5,684 nt of DNA from DATAYF01 sp036272735 (GCA_036272735.1 DATAYF010000546.1:1-5684), one strand, 5' to 3'. Positions 1 to 5,563 are shown, counted from the first letter of the stretch. Made by a program: numbers and translations. The notes: generated by a model not told the origin, from the letters alone.

Positions 1-215
1 CAAGACTGGACCAGGACGGGGCACTTGTCAATTGTCCCTGATGCGTCGGACAACGAAGCCAAAGCAGCGCGCCTCGCCAGGTACGTTGAGTTGCGGTGGA
101 GTCCAGATGCAAGTCTCTGGCTGTAGCCAGAGGTCGTTGACAAACGATAGCAATAGTTCCTGCTTCCCCATCGTACAAATGTACCGGGTGTGAATGGTTC
201 TGGCGGATTGGTCTT
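1..215. other. Gene-poor left edge with two antisense short reading frames
   Basis: No gene can be assigned here. On the minus strand an ATG at 171 opens a 47-codon frame ending in TGA at 28-30 (begins MGKQELLLSF, ends VVRRIRDN); no Shine-Dalgarno sequence precedes it. On the plus strand the exactly opposing register is open from the window edge to TAG at 124-126 (ends RWSPDASLWL) and could be the tail of a gene entering from the left. Third-position GC is about 65% in both, so composition does not choose between them. Neither peptide resembles a family I recognise. If the plus-strand tail is real, it converges on the membrane protein gene that ends at 216; if the minus-strand frame is real, it follows that gene in the same direction. 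Confidence 0.25.
115..132. repeat. Small inverted repeat (hairpin)
   Basis: CTCTGGCT and AGCCAGAG are perfect inverted arms around a two-base centre, which folds as a 7-bp stem with a TGTA tetraloop; two wobble pairs could extend it in RNA. It lies about 85 bases beyond the stop of the minus-strand gene ending at 216, and overlaps the stop of the open plus-strand frame. There is no T-run on either side, so it is not a standard intrinsic terminator, although it could protect a transcript 3' end. Confidence 0.5.
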
Positions 216-1244
216 TTACAGATTCCAGACGCGCAAGTTGCTAAAGGCCACCAGGGTAGCGTTGCCGTTGTCTCCAGCAAAGATGCCGATTTGTCCTGCT
301 TGATAGCTAGTATCGTTGCTTGTGGTGAGGAAGTGATGATTAACGTAGAGTGAAATGCGGCTCTGCTGAGCGATAATGGTCAATGTGTTGGGCTGGTTAG
401 GCTGTGTATGGATAAACGGGCTAACGTCTTCGGCAACGGCGCTACTATGCTTGCTATCTTTTGAGAGCAGGAGTTCGTATGTTCCATCCTGACTTATACG
501 GAAAATATAGAATTGAGATGCACTATTGTTAGCGCGAAAAATGATGCCCCCCTCGTTCCCTTTGACGATACGCACCTGAACTTCGAGCGCGAAATTCGCA
601 AAATTGGTGGATTGGGCAAAGCATGGCAGGTAGAAGTGAGCCTGGGTAATGTTGGCATTGAGGGCGTTGCCAGCAAAAATGCAACCATCGCCATTGGCGA
701 GGCTATACGTATCCCAGTTGGAATTTGTCGGTGCGGTGAGCGTTTCGCTAAGTGCTGGTACACCGCTCGTGGCATGTTGGTACAAACCTTGCCCGGCTGT
801 TGCCGTGGCCTGAGCCTGGGCCTGTGTTGTGGCTGTTGCTGCTGCATACGCTTGAGCATTGCTGGTCGCCTGGGCCTGCATAGTGGCCACGCCATGAGCA
901 TTGCTGATTTGAATGGCCTGTACCGTGGCTGTTGCCTGTGCGCGTAACTGTGCCGGATCAACCACCTCGGCATAAAAAATGAGGCCAATCCCACTTACCA
1001 TACACACAAGCGCCAACGCGACGAGCAGTACTGTTGTGCTCTTCAATAGGCGTGGCGCAGCGGCTACTGGTGGTTTTGGATAGGGAGTTGTTAGTGGTGC
1101 ATACATGTTTGACTGATAGGCTGGTGGTAAGGGATAGGGAGTTGTTGGTGGCGGTTGAGATGGTGCGACCAGGGTTTGGCCGCAACTGGGGCACGTCGAG
1201 GTTCGTGGTAGGATGTGTCCACCACAGAAAGTACATATTTGCAT
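216..1244 (-). CDS. Zinc-ribbon single-pass membrane protein with LamG-like ectodomain
   Basis: The 342-residue protein has clear modules. Residues 4-21 are a zinc ribbon (C4-x2-C7 and C18-x2-C21). Residues 28-62 are a Pro/Tyr-rich linker with two TTPYPxPP repeats. Residues 69-91 form a transmembrane helix preceded by Arg/Lys, implying N-in, C-out. Residues 99-150 are an Ala/Thr/Gln-rich stalk, probably extended or helical. Residues about 155-342 are an all-beta domain of the concanavalin/LamG or DUF1080 type (KGNEGGIIFR near 228-237, GQIGIFAG near 317-324, ending VWNL). C188 and C208 are conserved in the neighbouring paralogue and may form an exterior disulfide. No glycosidase catalytic pair is apparent, so a binding role is more likely than hydrolysis. 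The ATG at 1244 has GGAG six bases upstream. The gene follows its paralogue by 77 bases and may be co-transcribed or use the TATAAT box between them. The real ligand is unknown. Confidence 0.88.
   Translation of the reverse strand: MQICTFCGGHILPRTSTCPSCGQTLVAPSQPPPTTPYPLPPAYQSNMYAPLTTPYPKPPVAAAPRLLKSTTVLLVALALVCMVSGIGLIFYAEVVDPAQLRAQATATVQAIQISNAHGVATMQAQATSNAQAYAAATATTQAQAQATATAGQGLYQHATSGVPALSETLTAPTNSNWDTYSLANGDGCIFAGNALNANITQAHFYLPCFAQSTNFANFALEVQVRIVKGNEGGIIFRANNSASQFYIFRISQDGTYELLLSKDSKHSSAVAEDVSPFIHTQPNQPNTLTIIAQQSRISLYVNHHFLTTSNDTSYQAGQIGIFAGDNGNATLVAFSNLRVWNL
1067..1151. repeat. 31-bp imperfect direct repeat inside the zinc-ribbon protein gene
   Basis: Positions 1067-1097 and 1121-1151 match at 27 of 31 bases, with a 54-bp offset. 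They encode the two TTPYPxPP segments (residues 34-41 and 52-59) of the proline-rich linker between zinc ribbon and membrane helix. The DNA-level similarity suggests a recent internal duplication that lengthened the linker. Confidence 0.75.
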
Positions 1245-1284
1245 GCATCACTCCAAGTTTCATGGGCACAAACGCAATGGCTAT

Positions 1285-1304
1285 CGCTCAGTCGCGCTCA
1301 GTCG
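1285..1304. repeat. Perfect 10-bp tandem repeat in the intergenic leader
   Basis: CGCTCAGTCG occurs twice with no spacer (1285-1294 and 1295-1304). It lies between the two paralogous membrane protein genes, directly downstream (on the minus strand) of a TATAAT box, so it would fall at the start of the transcript of the zinc-ribbon gene. It could be a regulator site, a leader element or a chance slippage duplication. Confidence 0.7.
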
Positions 1305-1313
1305 TGTCTCCCT

Positions 1314-1319
1314 ATTATA
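1314..1319 (-). promoter_or_regulatory. Candidate -10 box for the zinc-ribbon protein gene
   Basis: A perfect TATAAT on the minus strand begins three bases after the TAA stop of the upstream paralogue. The expected -35 position lies inside that gene and holds no good TTGACA match, and there is no TG extension, so an activator would be needed or the box is fortuitous. Transcription would begin near 1307, giving a leader of roughly 60 bases. Confidence 0.4.
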
Positions 1320-1321
1320 GC

Positions 1322-2608
1322 TTACAGCGCCCATACTTGCGCCTGGGTATAGGCAACCTGCGCGACGTTGGTAGTATCATCGGCGATTACGCCGATTTGT
1401 CCGCTAAGCTGGTCTTTGCTGTAGACGCTGTTGAGGTAGCCACCATTGATGTACAGGTCTAGCATCGTATCACGAGCAACCACGGCTAGCGTGTTGGTCT
1501 GCATGGTCCCGGTGTGAATAAGGTTGCTCGTGCCTGTGAGCAATTGTAATGAGTCCTTGCCAGCATTATTGGCATAATAATATATGTTGTAGCTCCCATT
1601 TTTCCCTACCCTGAACAGGTAGAAGCTGGGTTTGGTTTTATTCTCGCGGAACGTTATACCGCCAAAATCTCCTTTGTGGATAGTCATACGCACCTGGTAA
1701 GCGAAATTGTTAAAATGGGTGGCTTCGGCTGTGCAATACAGAAAAACTCCGGTGCTCGCTTCAGTTACCTGGTAGGCCCCATTCTGGAAAGCGCAACCTT
1801 GCCCTCTATCCCACCCATTGGCGTCGGGGGCATTCAGTGGATCACTCAGGACGGGCGTGCTTTTGAGAATGTGTAAATATTGGCTTTGATGCGCGCTTGC
1901 AATGGTGTTCGCGCTGTACGGATTGGCCGTTGCGGTCCCCTGGGTTTGTGCGATCAGTGTGGCGTTTGCTTGCGCAACCGCTGTCGTATATACAGCGGCT
2001 GTCGCGGTCGCGTGCAAGGCTCTTTGCATTGGAAGATAACTATTGGTGTAGTACAGGAAAAGACTGATGAGAATAACGACACAAGTCATGCTCAAGCACG
2101 CGAAAAAGAAACCATTTGAGCGTTGGCGCGCACGTGAGTTCCCTGGTTGCTGCTTCCCGACTATCGATGATGAATAATTGCTGGAGGGAAAGGGCGTGGC
2201 ATAAGATGCGTATTGCTGTGATATGAGATGATCAAGCGAGTCTGTGGGTTTGTGCATGCCTCGTGAAGATGATGGTTGCGTCGATGGGAAATGCCCTTCT
2301 GGAAACGATTTCGCGTGTATTGAGGCTTGGGGCGACGCTGGCTGATCAATGAAGTGTGGATGCGTGTCGGAAGGAGCGACAAGCACAATGGTCAGGATCA
2401 GGTCGCCCGTGGTCGAGCTACCCTGGCTTGGTAGTCCCTGCCCGATGATACGGATGATCTGGCCTGAGTGCACTCCGGCTGGAATGGGAACAGTAAGCTG
2501 TTGCCCTTCTGGTAAGGTCAGCATGCGTGTGGTTCCGTGGATGGCTTCTTCGCGGCTAATTGCTAATTGTGCATGCAAATCGTGCTGGTTTCGGTCCTCA
2601 TATCCCAT
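1322..2608 (-). CDS. DnaJ C-terminal-like domain membrane protein with LamG-like ectodomain
   Basis: The product is 428 residues from the ATG at 2608. Residues about 9-78 resemble the DnaJ/CbpA C-terminal substrate-binding domain: DLHAQLAISREEAIHGT, then IPAGVHSGQIIRIIGQG, then GDLILTIVL. There is no J domain (no HPD motif) and no CxxCxGxG zinc finger. A Ser/Pro/Gln-rich linker (about 85-163) ends in basic residues (RARQR). A transmembrane helix follows at 167-187, then an Ala/Thr/Gln stalk (about 198-231). Residues about 240-428 are a LamG/concanavalin-like ectodomain that aligns along its length with that of the downstream gene (KGDFGGITFRENK, GQIGVIAD, final VWAL), including the cysteine pair C272/C292. 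The start at 2608 is preferred over in-frame ATGs at 2650 and 2632: GGAGAGG lies six bases upstream of it, and an extended -10 promoter overlaps the 2650 ATG. The head should face the cytosol and the ectodomain the outside. Function is unknown; a surface-linked chaperone-like adaptor is only an inference. Confidence 0.85.
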   Translation of the reverse strand: MGYEDRNQHDLHAQLAISREEAIHGTTRMLTLPEGQQLTVPIPAGVHSGQIIRIIGQGLPSQGSSTTGDLILTIVLVAPSDTHPHFIDQPASPQASIHAKSFPEGHFPSTQPSSSRGMHKPTDSLDHLISQQYASYATPFPSSNYSSSIVGKQQPGNSRARQRSNGFFFACLSMTCVVILISLFLYYTNSYLPMQRALHATATAAVYTTAVAQANATLIAQTQGTATANPYSANTIASAHQSQYLHILKSTPVLSDPLNAPDANGWDRGQGCAFQNGAYQVTEASTGVFLYCTAEATHFNNFAYQVRMTIHKGDFGGITFRENKTKPSFYLFRVGKNGSYNIYYYANNAGKDSLQLLTGTSNLIHTGTMQTNTLAVVARDTMLDLYINGGYLNSVYSKDQLSGQIGVIADDTTNVAQVAYTQAQVWAL

Positions 2609-2640
2609 CGCAATCCTCTCCACTTTGCTCATCTGATCGT

Positions 2641-2670
2641 AGTATAGCATGCATGGCTTGCTTTTGGAAA
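2641..2670 (-). promoter_or_regulatory. Extended -10 promoter of the DnaJ-like membrane protein gene
   Basis: On the minus strand TATACT (2646-2641) is preceded by TGC, giving the TGnTATACT extended -10 form. A weak TTTCCA (2670-2665) lies 18 bases upstream as a possible -35. Transcription would start near 2634, downstream of the ATG at 2650, which supports translation from 2608. Confidence 0.6.
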
Positions 2671-2737
2671 GGGTGTGCTAGAATATGGGAATTGTGGTAA
2701 AAACAATAGTTTGTGTGATCACTGTTGAAAATTTTGA

Positions 2738-2788
2738 TAAATAAAGTGCTAGTAATGCAGCAACAGTATACTGCATCGCTAGCACTTT
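2738..2788 (-). terminator. Long hairpin, probable terminator of the iron-sulfur factor gene
   Basis: Outer arms AAAGTGCTAG (2743-2752) and CTAGCACTTT (2779-2788) are perfect 10-bp complements. After a 2x2 mismatch, inner arms ATGCAG (2755-2760) and CTGCAT (2771-2776) pair again, leaving a 10-base loop. On the minus strand the stem runs into TTTATTTATC, a moderately U-rich tail. It stands 45 bases after the stop of the MIP18-type gene and before the promoter of the next gene, the right place for a terminator. The stem is longer and less GC-rich than usual and could serve the other strand too. Confidence 0.65.
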
Positions 2789-2832
2789 CTTGTAAAGTCT
2801 ACCGGTTTGGTGGTTTTCTTGTGTTTATGTTT

Positions 2833-3144
2833 TTATACGAGCCCTAGCTCCCATTTTGCGTCCTCGGTCATTCGATCCGGGGACCAGGGAGGATCAAAGG
2901 TCAGATCGACCTTGCTGTTTTTAACATTTTCCACTTCTTTGAGGCGCATCTGTATTTCATCCACGAGTTCTCCAGCCATGGGGCAGCCCAGCGCCGTCAA
3001 TGTCATGCTAATGTGGACATTGCCCTCTTCGTTGTCGATGTCGATACCATAAATGAGACCCAGATCGACAATATTGACCGGTATTTCTGGGTCATAGCAT
3101 TCGCGCAATGCATCCATGACCTCAGCTTCGTTAATCTCTGCCAT
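2833..3144 (-). CDS. MIP18/DUF59-family metal-sulfur cluster assembly factor (SufT-like)
   Basis: The 103-residue protein has the whole single-domain DUF59 (MIP18/PaaD/SufT) fold. Visible features are YDPEIPVNIVDLGLIY (residues 17-32), TALGCPMAG (residues 50-58) with the conserved cysteine C54, and the closing DPPWSPDRMTEDAKWELG (residues 84-101). Family members work in the cytosol, helping maturation of iron-sulfur proteins; this small form corresponds to SufT/YitW rather than the phenylacetate-oxygenase protein PaaD, since no paa genes are nearby. The ATG has GAGGAG ten bases upstream. No suf genes are visible, so it appears as a stand-alone unit with its own near-consensus promoter and a downstream hairpin terminator. 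The nucleoside hydrolase gene ends 117 bases upstream, without a visible terminator, so some read-through into this gene is possible. Confidence 0.93.
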   Translation of the reverse strand: MAEINEAEVMDALRECYDPEIPVNIVDLGLIYGIDIDNEEGNVHISMTLTALGCPMAGELVDEIQMRLKEVENVKNSKVDLTFDPPWSPDRMTEDAKWELGLV

Positions 3145-3205
3145 TGATATGCTGCTCCTCTGCGTCCATTAATCCGAGTGAATTAGTAGGAATATACTCC
3201 CCTGT

Positions 3206-3234
3206 AATATAGCCTATCTATTGCCAATTGTCAA
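3206..3234 (-). promoter_or_regulatory. Strong sigma-70-type promoter of the iron-sulfur factor gene
   Basis: On the minus strand a perfect TTGACA (3234-3229), a 17-base spacer and TATATT (3211-3206) form a near-consensus vegetative promoter. Transcription should begin near 3199, giving a leader of about 55 bases. An imperfect palindrome, GGAATATACTCC (3189-3200, 10 of 12 symmetrical), covers the predicted start site and could be an operator. Confidence 0.8.
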
Positions 3235-3261
3235 AATATGCCTGGCTCACAAGGGAGATCA

Positions 3262-4200
3262 CTACCGTGTGAATGTACGCGCCAGACGCTCCAGAAAGAG
3301 ACGGTTAAAGCGCTGCGCATCTACACCTATCGAGGTTTGCATATTTGGTGCTGGTGCGCCGGGTCTTTGGAAATAGGCAACGGTTTCCCCCAGCGTATGG
3401 GTGCCAGTAAGCTCGACATCGACGTACGTGGGTTCCCAGGTAATCAGGTCGGGCTGGAAGGCGACCGCTAAACAAAGTGGATCGTGCATGACGAATGTAT
3501 GTGTCTCACGTTGGGCGGCGTACGTGTCAAAATAAAAGGCCATCATCTGTTGAATAAACTGGGGCACCTTACCACCTGTGCTGGCGAGGGTAGCAAATTG
3601 CGCGCGGGTCAGCGTTACTTTTTGCGTCGCGTCCAGGCTCACCAGGCGCATAGGCCAGATGGCATGAAATACGCTATACGCGGCATGCGGATCAGCATAA
3701 ATATTGAACTCGGCGCTTGGCGTGACGTTGCCGGGCACGCGCAACGCGCCTCCCATCATAATTACTTCACGTACATTGGCGGCGATACGTGGTTCATGAT
3801 GCAGTGCCAACGCGATATTGGTAAGCGGTCCGATGGCGACCAGCGTAATCTCGCCGGGCGCGTCCATGATGCGCTGTATGATCAGATCAACCGCGTGTTG
3901 TGCGACAGGTTCTATGGTCGGTGCTGGAGCAGCGATATCGCCCAGGCCATTTCGCCCATGTACCTCTGCCGCATCGACCAGGGGACGTATGAGCGGCTGG
4001 CTACAACCACGAGCCACCGGAACATCGGTATGCCCCGCCAATGTGAGTAGCGTCAAAGCATTACGGGTCGTGGCTGAAACATCCACATTGCCGCTTACCG
4101 TGGTGATCGCGTCAAGCTGGATTTCTGGTGAGGCCAGCGCGAGAAAAAAAGCCAGCGCATCGTCGATGCCTGGATCAGCGTCCAAAATGATATGTTTCAA
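3262..4200 (-). CDS. Nucleoside hydrolase (inosine-uridine preferring type)
   Basis: This 312-residue protein is a full-length member of the IUNH family, which cleaves the N-glycosidic bond of ribonucleosides to free base and ribose in the cytosol during purine/pyrimidine salvage. The calcium and ribose-binding signature DADPGIDDA is at residues 7-15 (D9, D13, D14). Other family landmarks are SGNVD (N39), VHGRNGLGD (H81), GPLTN (124-128), AEFNIYADP (N166 region) and HDPLCLA with the catalytic-site H239 and metal ligand D240. Exact substrate preference cannot be read from sequence. The start is TTG: GGAGG lies six bases upstream, an in-frame TGA stands at 4219-4217, and no ATG or GTG lies between, so initiation must be here. 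A TTG start usually lowers expression. It is the first gene of a minus-strand series and is divergent from the gene at 5564, with an insertion sequence now between them. Confidence 0.95.
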   Translation of the reverse strand: MKHIILDADPGIDDALAFFLALASPEIQLDAITTVSGNVDVSATTRNALTLLTLAGHTDVPVARGCSQPLIRPLVDAAEVHGRNGLGDIAAPAPTIEPVAQHAVDLIIQRIMDAPGEITLVAIGPLTNIALALHHEPRIAANVREVIMMGGALRVPGNVTPSAEFNIYADPHAAYSVFHAIWPMRLVSLDATQKVTLTRAQFATLASTGGKVPQFIQQMMAFYFDTYAAQRETHTFVMHDPLCLAVAFQPDLITWEPTYVDVELTGTHTLGETVAYFQRPGAPAPNMQTSIGVDAQRFNRLFLERLARTFTR

Positions 4201-4325
4201 GGATTTCCTCCCATATCAGAACACAAAAGTACATATTAGCTATCTTATCACGAAGACCCCTACAACTTCTTTCATCAATCCTATACTATTAGCTGAGTGA
4301 AAGCAAAAGGGGAAAGAGCTAGCTA
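4201..4325. other. Intergenic region upstream of the nucleoside hydrolase
   Basis: The stretch holds the ribosome binding site (GGAGG, 4207-4211) of the nucleoside hydrolase and no gene. No clear -35/-10 pair is seen on the minus strand; an AT-rich TATAGG near 4283 has only a poor partner. TATTAGCT occurs twice as a direct repeat (4234-4241 and 4287-4294), 53 bases apart, about five helical turns. The insertion sequence begins immediately beyond, so any regulatory site further upstream has been moved away by 1.1 kb. Confidence 0.4.
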
Positions 4326-4349
4326 AGTACAATCAAGCAACGTTTTTGG
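4326..4349 (+). repeat. IS630 left terminal inverted repeat
   Basis: The 24-bp end matches the right end at 22 positions; the outer 15 bases are identical and mismatches fall at positions 16 and 22. The transposase stop codon (4333-4335) lies inside this repeat. Confidence 0.93.
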
Positions 4350-5394
4350 CATTGGAGCCAATAACTGACAAAATGTTCTGCAGGCATTGATTGAAGCGCT
4401 CAAAGCACTGTTGTGCCACTGCAAGTAATGCCTGCTTCGTCTCAAAGAACTCACAATGGGTGACTTCCCGGCGAAAATGCCGCCACAACATCTCAATCGG
4501 ATTGAGCCAAGGACTGTAGGTTGGCAAGTAGAGCAAGACCAGACGCCCCGCTGCAGCACGTACAACCTCCTCGACTTCATCATCCTCATGCATGCTGGCG
4601 TTATCCCAGGCGACATAGATGGTTCCAGTTGGATGCTTCTCCATCAGGGCTTCAAGCAACTGCGCAATCTCCTGTCGGCGCTTCCGGCGCTGGAACAGGA
4701 CCACACTTTCTCCTGTGTGGTAGTTCACGGCTCCAATCCCGTAGTATTTGTCCGGTTGCCCTGGCGTCGGGATCATTACTTGTTGCCCTTTCGGACTCCA
4801 CATGGCGCGTAGGGTCGGAAACCAGCTCAAATTAAACTCGTCTGCATAATAAAACAGGTCTCCCTCTTTTAGCCCGTCTCGCGCCTCTTCGATCGTCTTT
4901 TTTTTACCAGGTACTCTGGATCAGGGCTACTGACTTTATGCTGGGGGCGACTCAGTACAATCTCCCCCACTTTGAGCACCTGACGAACTGTCTCGTACGA
5001 GGCCCGAATGCCTGTTTGCTCCGCCATGTAGTCGGCCAGGCGTTGTAACGTCCACATCGAGTACGGTTGCCCCAGGCTGCGAGGCCGACGCCGGACGGCG
5101 GCCAACAATTGCTCTTGATACTCCTCACTGATTTTCGGCGGAGGCGCCTTCCATGGGCCGATCTTTGAGTCCTTCGATTCCTTCGGCCATCCAGCGCTTA
5201 AGCCAGTTGCGGACTGTTTGGCTCACTTCGCGCACGATGGCAGCAATGGCTGGAGCAGTCATTCGTTGCTCTCCAGCCAGCAGCACGATTTGAGCGCGGG
5301 TACGTAGTCGCACATCTTTTGTCGTTCGATACAGTTTCTCTAAGGCTTCCAACTCTTTCGCTGTCAGGGGTGATATCTCTAGGGGCTTTCGCAT
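4333..5394 (-). pseudogene. IS630-family DDE transposase, interrupted by two frameshifts
   Basis: Three reading frames together make one transposase of about 354 residues. The first part (5394 to about 5148) has the helix-turn-helix DNA-binding region (TAPAIAAIVREVSQTVRNWLKRW, written here as the segment about residues 45-67). A one-base shift is then needed to continue as GAPPPKISEEYQEQLLAAVRR; without it the frame stops at TGA 5127-5125. The second part runs to an A8 run at 4905-4898, where a -1 shift continues into KTIEEARDGLKEGDLFYYADE; otherwise it stops at TAA 4871-4869. The third part completes the catalytic core: D in YADEFNLSW (codon 4842-4840), D in WDNASMH (4605-4603) and E in LNPIEMLW (4494-4492). 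All three catalytic residues survive. The ATG at 5394 has AAAGGAGG five bases upstream and is preferred over an ATG at 5433 lying in the terminal repeat. First and third parts share a frame, so the two shifts cancel. The A8 site may be programmed; the first break looks like a mutation. Confidence 0.9.
4898..4905 (-). promoter_or_regulatory. A8 slippery site, candidate programmed -1 frameshift
   Basis: On the minus strand the codons GTA AAA AAA AGA contain the in-frame heptamer A-AAA-AAA, the classical X-XXY-YYZ slippery form. Slipping back one base reads AAG ACG ATC and joins the helix-turn-helix part of the transposase to the DDE part. Such A-run frameshifting is known in several IS families, including two-ORF IS630 elements. 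No clear stimulatory stem-loop or upstream Shine-Dalgarno-like motif was found, so loss of one A from an original A9 is an equal alternative. Confidence 0.6.
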
Positions 5395-5428
5395 GGGTCC
5401 CTCCTTTGCCTGACAGTTTACCTCATTT

Positions 5429-5452
5429 CCCAAAACATTGCTTGATTGTACT
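5429..5452 (-). repeat. IS630 right terminal inverted repeat
   Basis: Reverse complement of the left end (22 of 24 matches), next to the transposase 5' end and followed by the duplicated TA at 5453-5454. Confidence 0.93.
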
Positions 5453-5499
5453 TAGTGCAGGTTCAAGAAACCTCTTGTGGAAATCACCTCCCCGGCAGG

Positions 5500-5528
5500 T
5501 TGTCATCCTGCGATCTGAGCCATACAAT
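5500..5528 (+). promoter_or_regulatory. Promoter of the plus-strand gene at the right edge
   Basis: TTGTCA (5500-5505), a 17-base spacer and TACAAT (5523-5528) match the vegetative consensus at 5 of 6 bases in each box. Transcription should start near 5535, about 30 bases before the ATG at 5564. The -35 lies in the loop and right arm of a small inverted repeat (GCAGG 5495-5499, CCTGC 5507-5511). The insertion sequence ends 47 bases upstream of the -35, so the core promoter is intact. Confidence 0.65.
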
Positions 5529-5563
5529 CTGAGGAGAAAAACTATTTTTGGAGGAAAGATACA

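Larger units (their letters stand above)
4326..5452 (-). mobile_element. IS630-family insertion sequence, complete, with TA target duplication
   Basis: The 1127-bp element is bounded by inverted repeats that start AGTACAATCAAGCAA at both ends. TA stands immediately outside each end (4324-4325 and 5453-5454), as expected of IS630/Tc1-mariner elements, which insert at TA and duplicate it. The only cargo is a transposase gene on the minus strand with the DDE catalytic signature. Size, target and protein all agree with IS630. The host site before insertion would read AGCTAGCTAGTGCAGG. It is inserted between two divergent genes, without disrupting either coding sequence. Confidence 0.93.

Noticed and set aside
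115..132. Hairpin as an intrinsic terminator of the zinc-ribbon protein gene.
   Set aside because: The stem is good but no T-run follows on either strand.
494..994. Overlapping minus- and plus-strand open frames inside the zinc-ribbon membrane protein gene (494-994 minus, 513-947 plus).
   Set aside because: They overlap a gene with clear zinc ribbon, membrane helix and conserved ectodomain; their own translations are Arg/Pro- or Cys-rich shadows with no domain.
216..1244. Glycoside hydrolase activity for the LamG/DUF1080-like exterior domains.
   Set aside because: No catalytic acidic pair such as the GH16 ExDxxE motif is visible in either protein; the fold alone is common in binding domains.
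2609..2650. Fourteen-residue N-terminal extension of the DnaJ-like protein from the ATG at 2650.
   Set aside because: The -10 promoter element overlaps it and the strong ribosome binding site belongs to the ATG at 2608.
3484..4050. A 188-codon plus-strand frame and another at 3818-4300.
   Set aside because: Both are antisense to the nucleoside hydrolase, whose active-site motifs run throughout; neither has a ribosome binding site or a recognisable domain.
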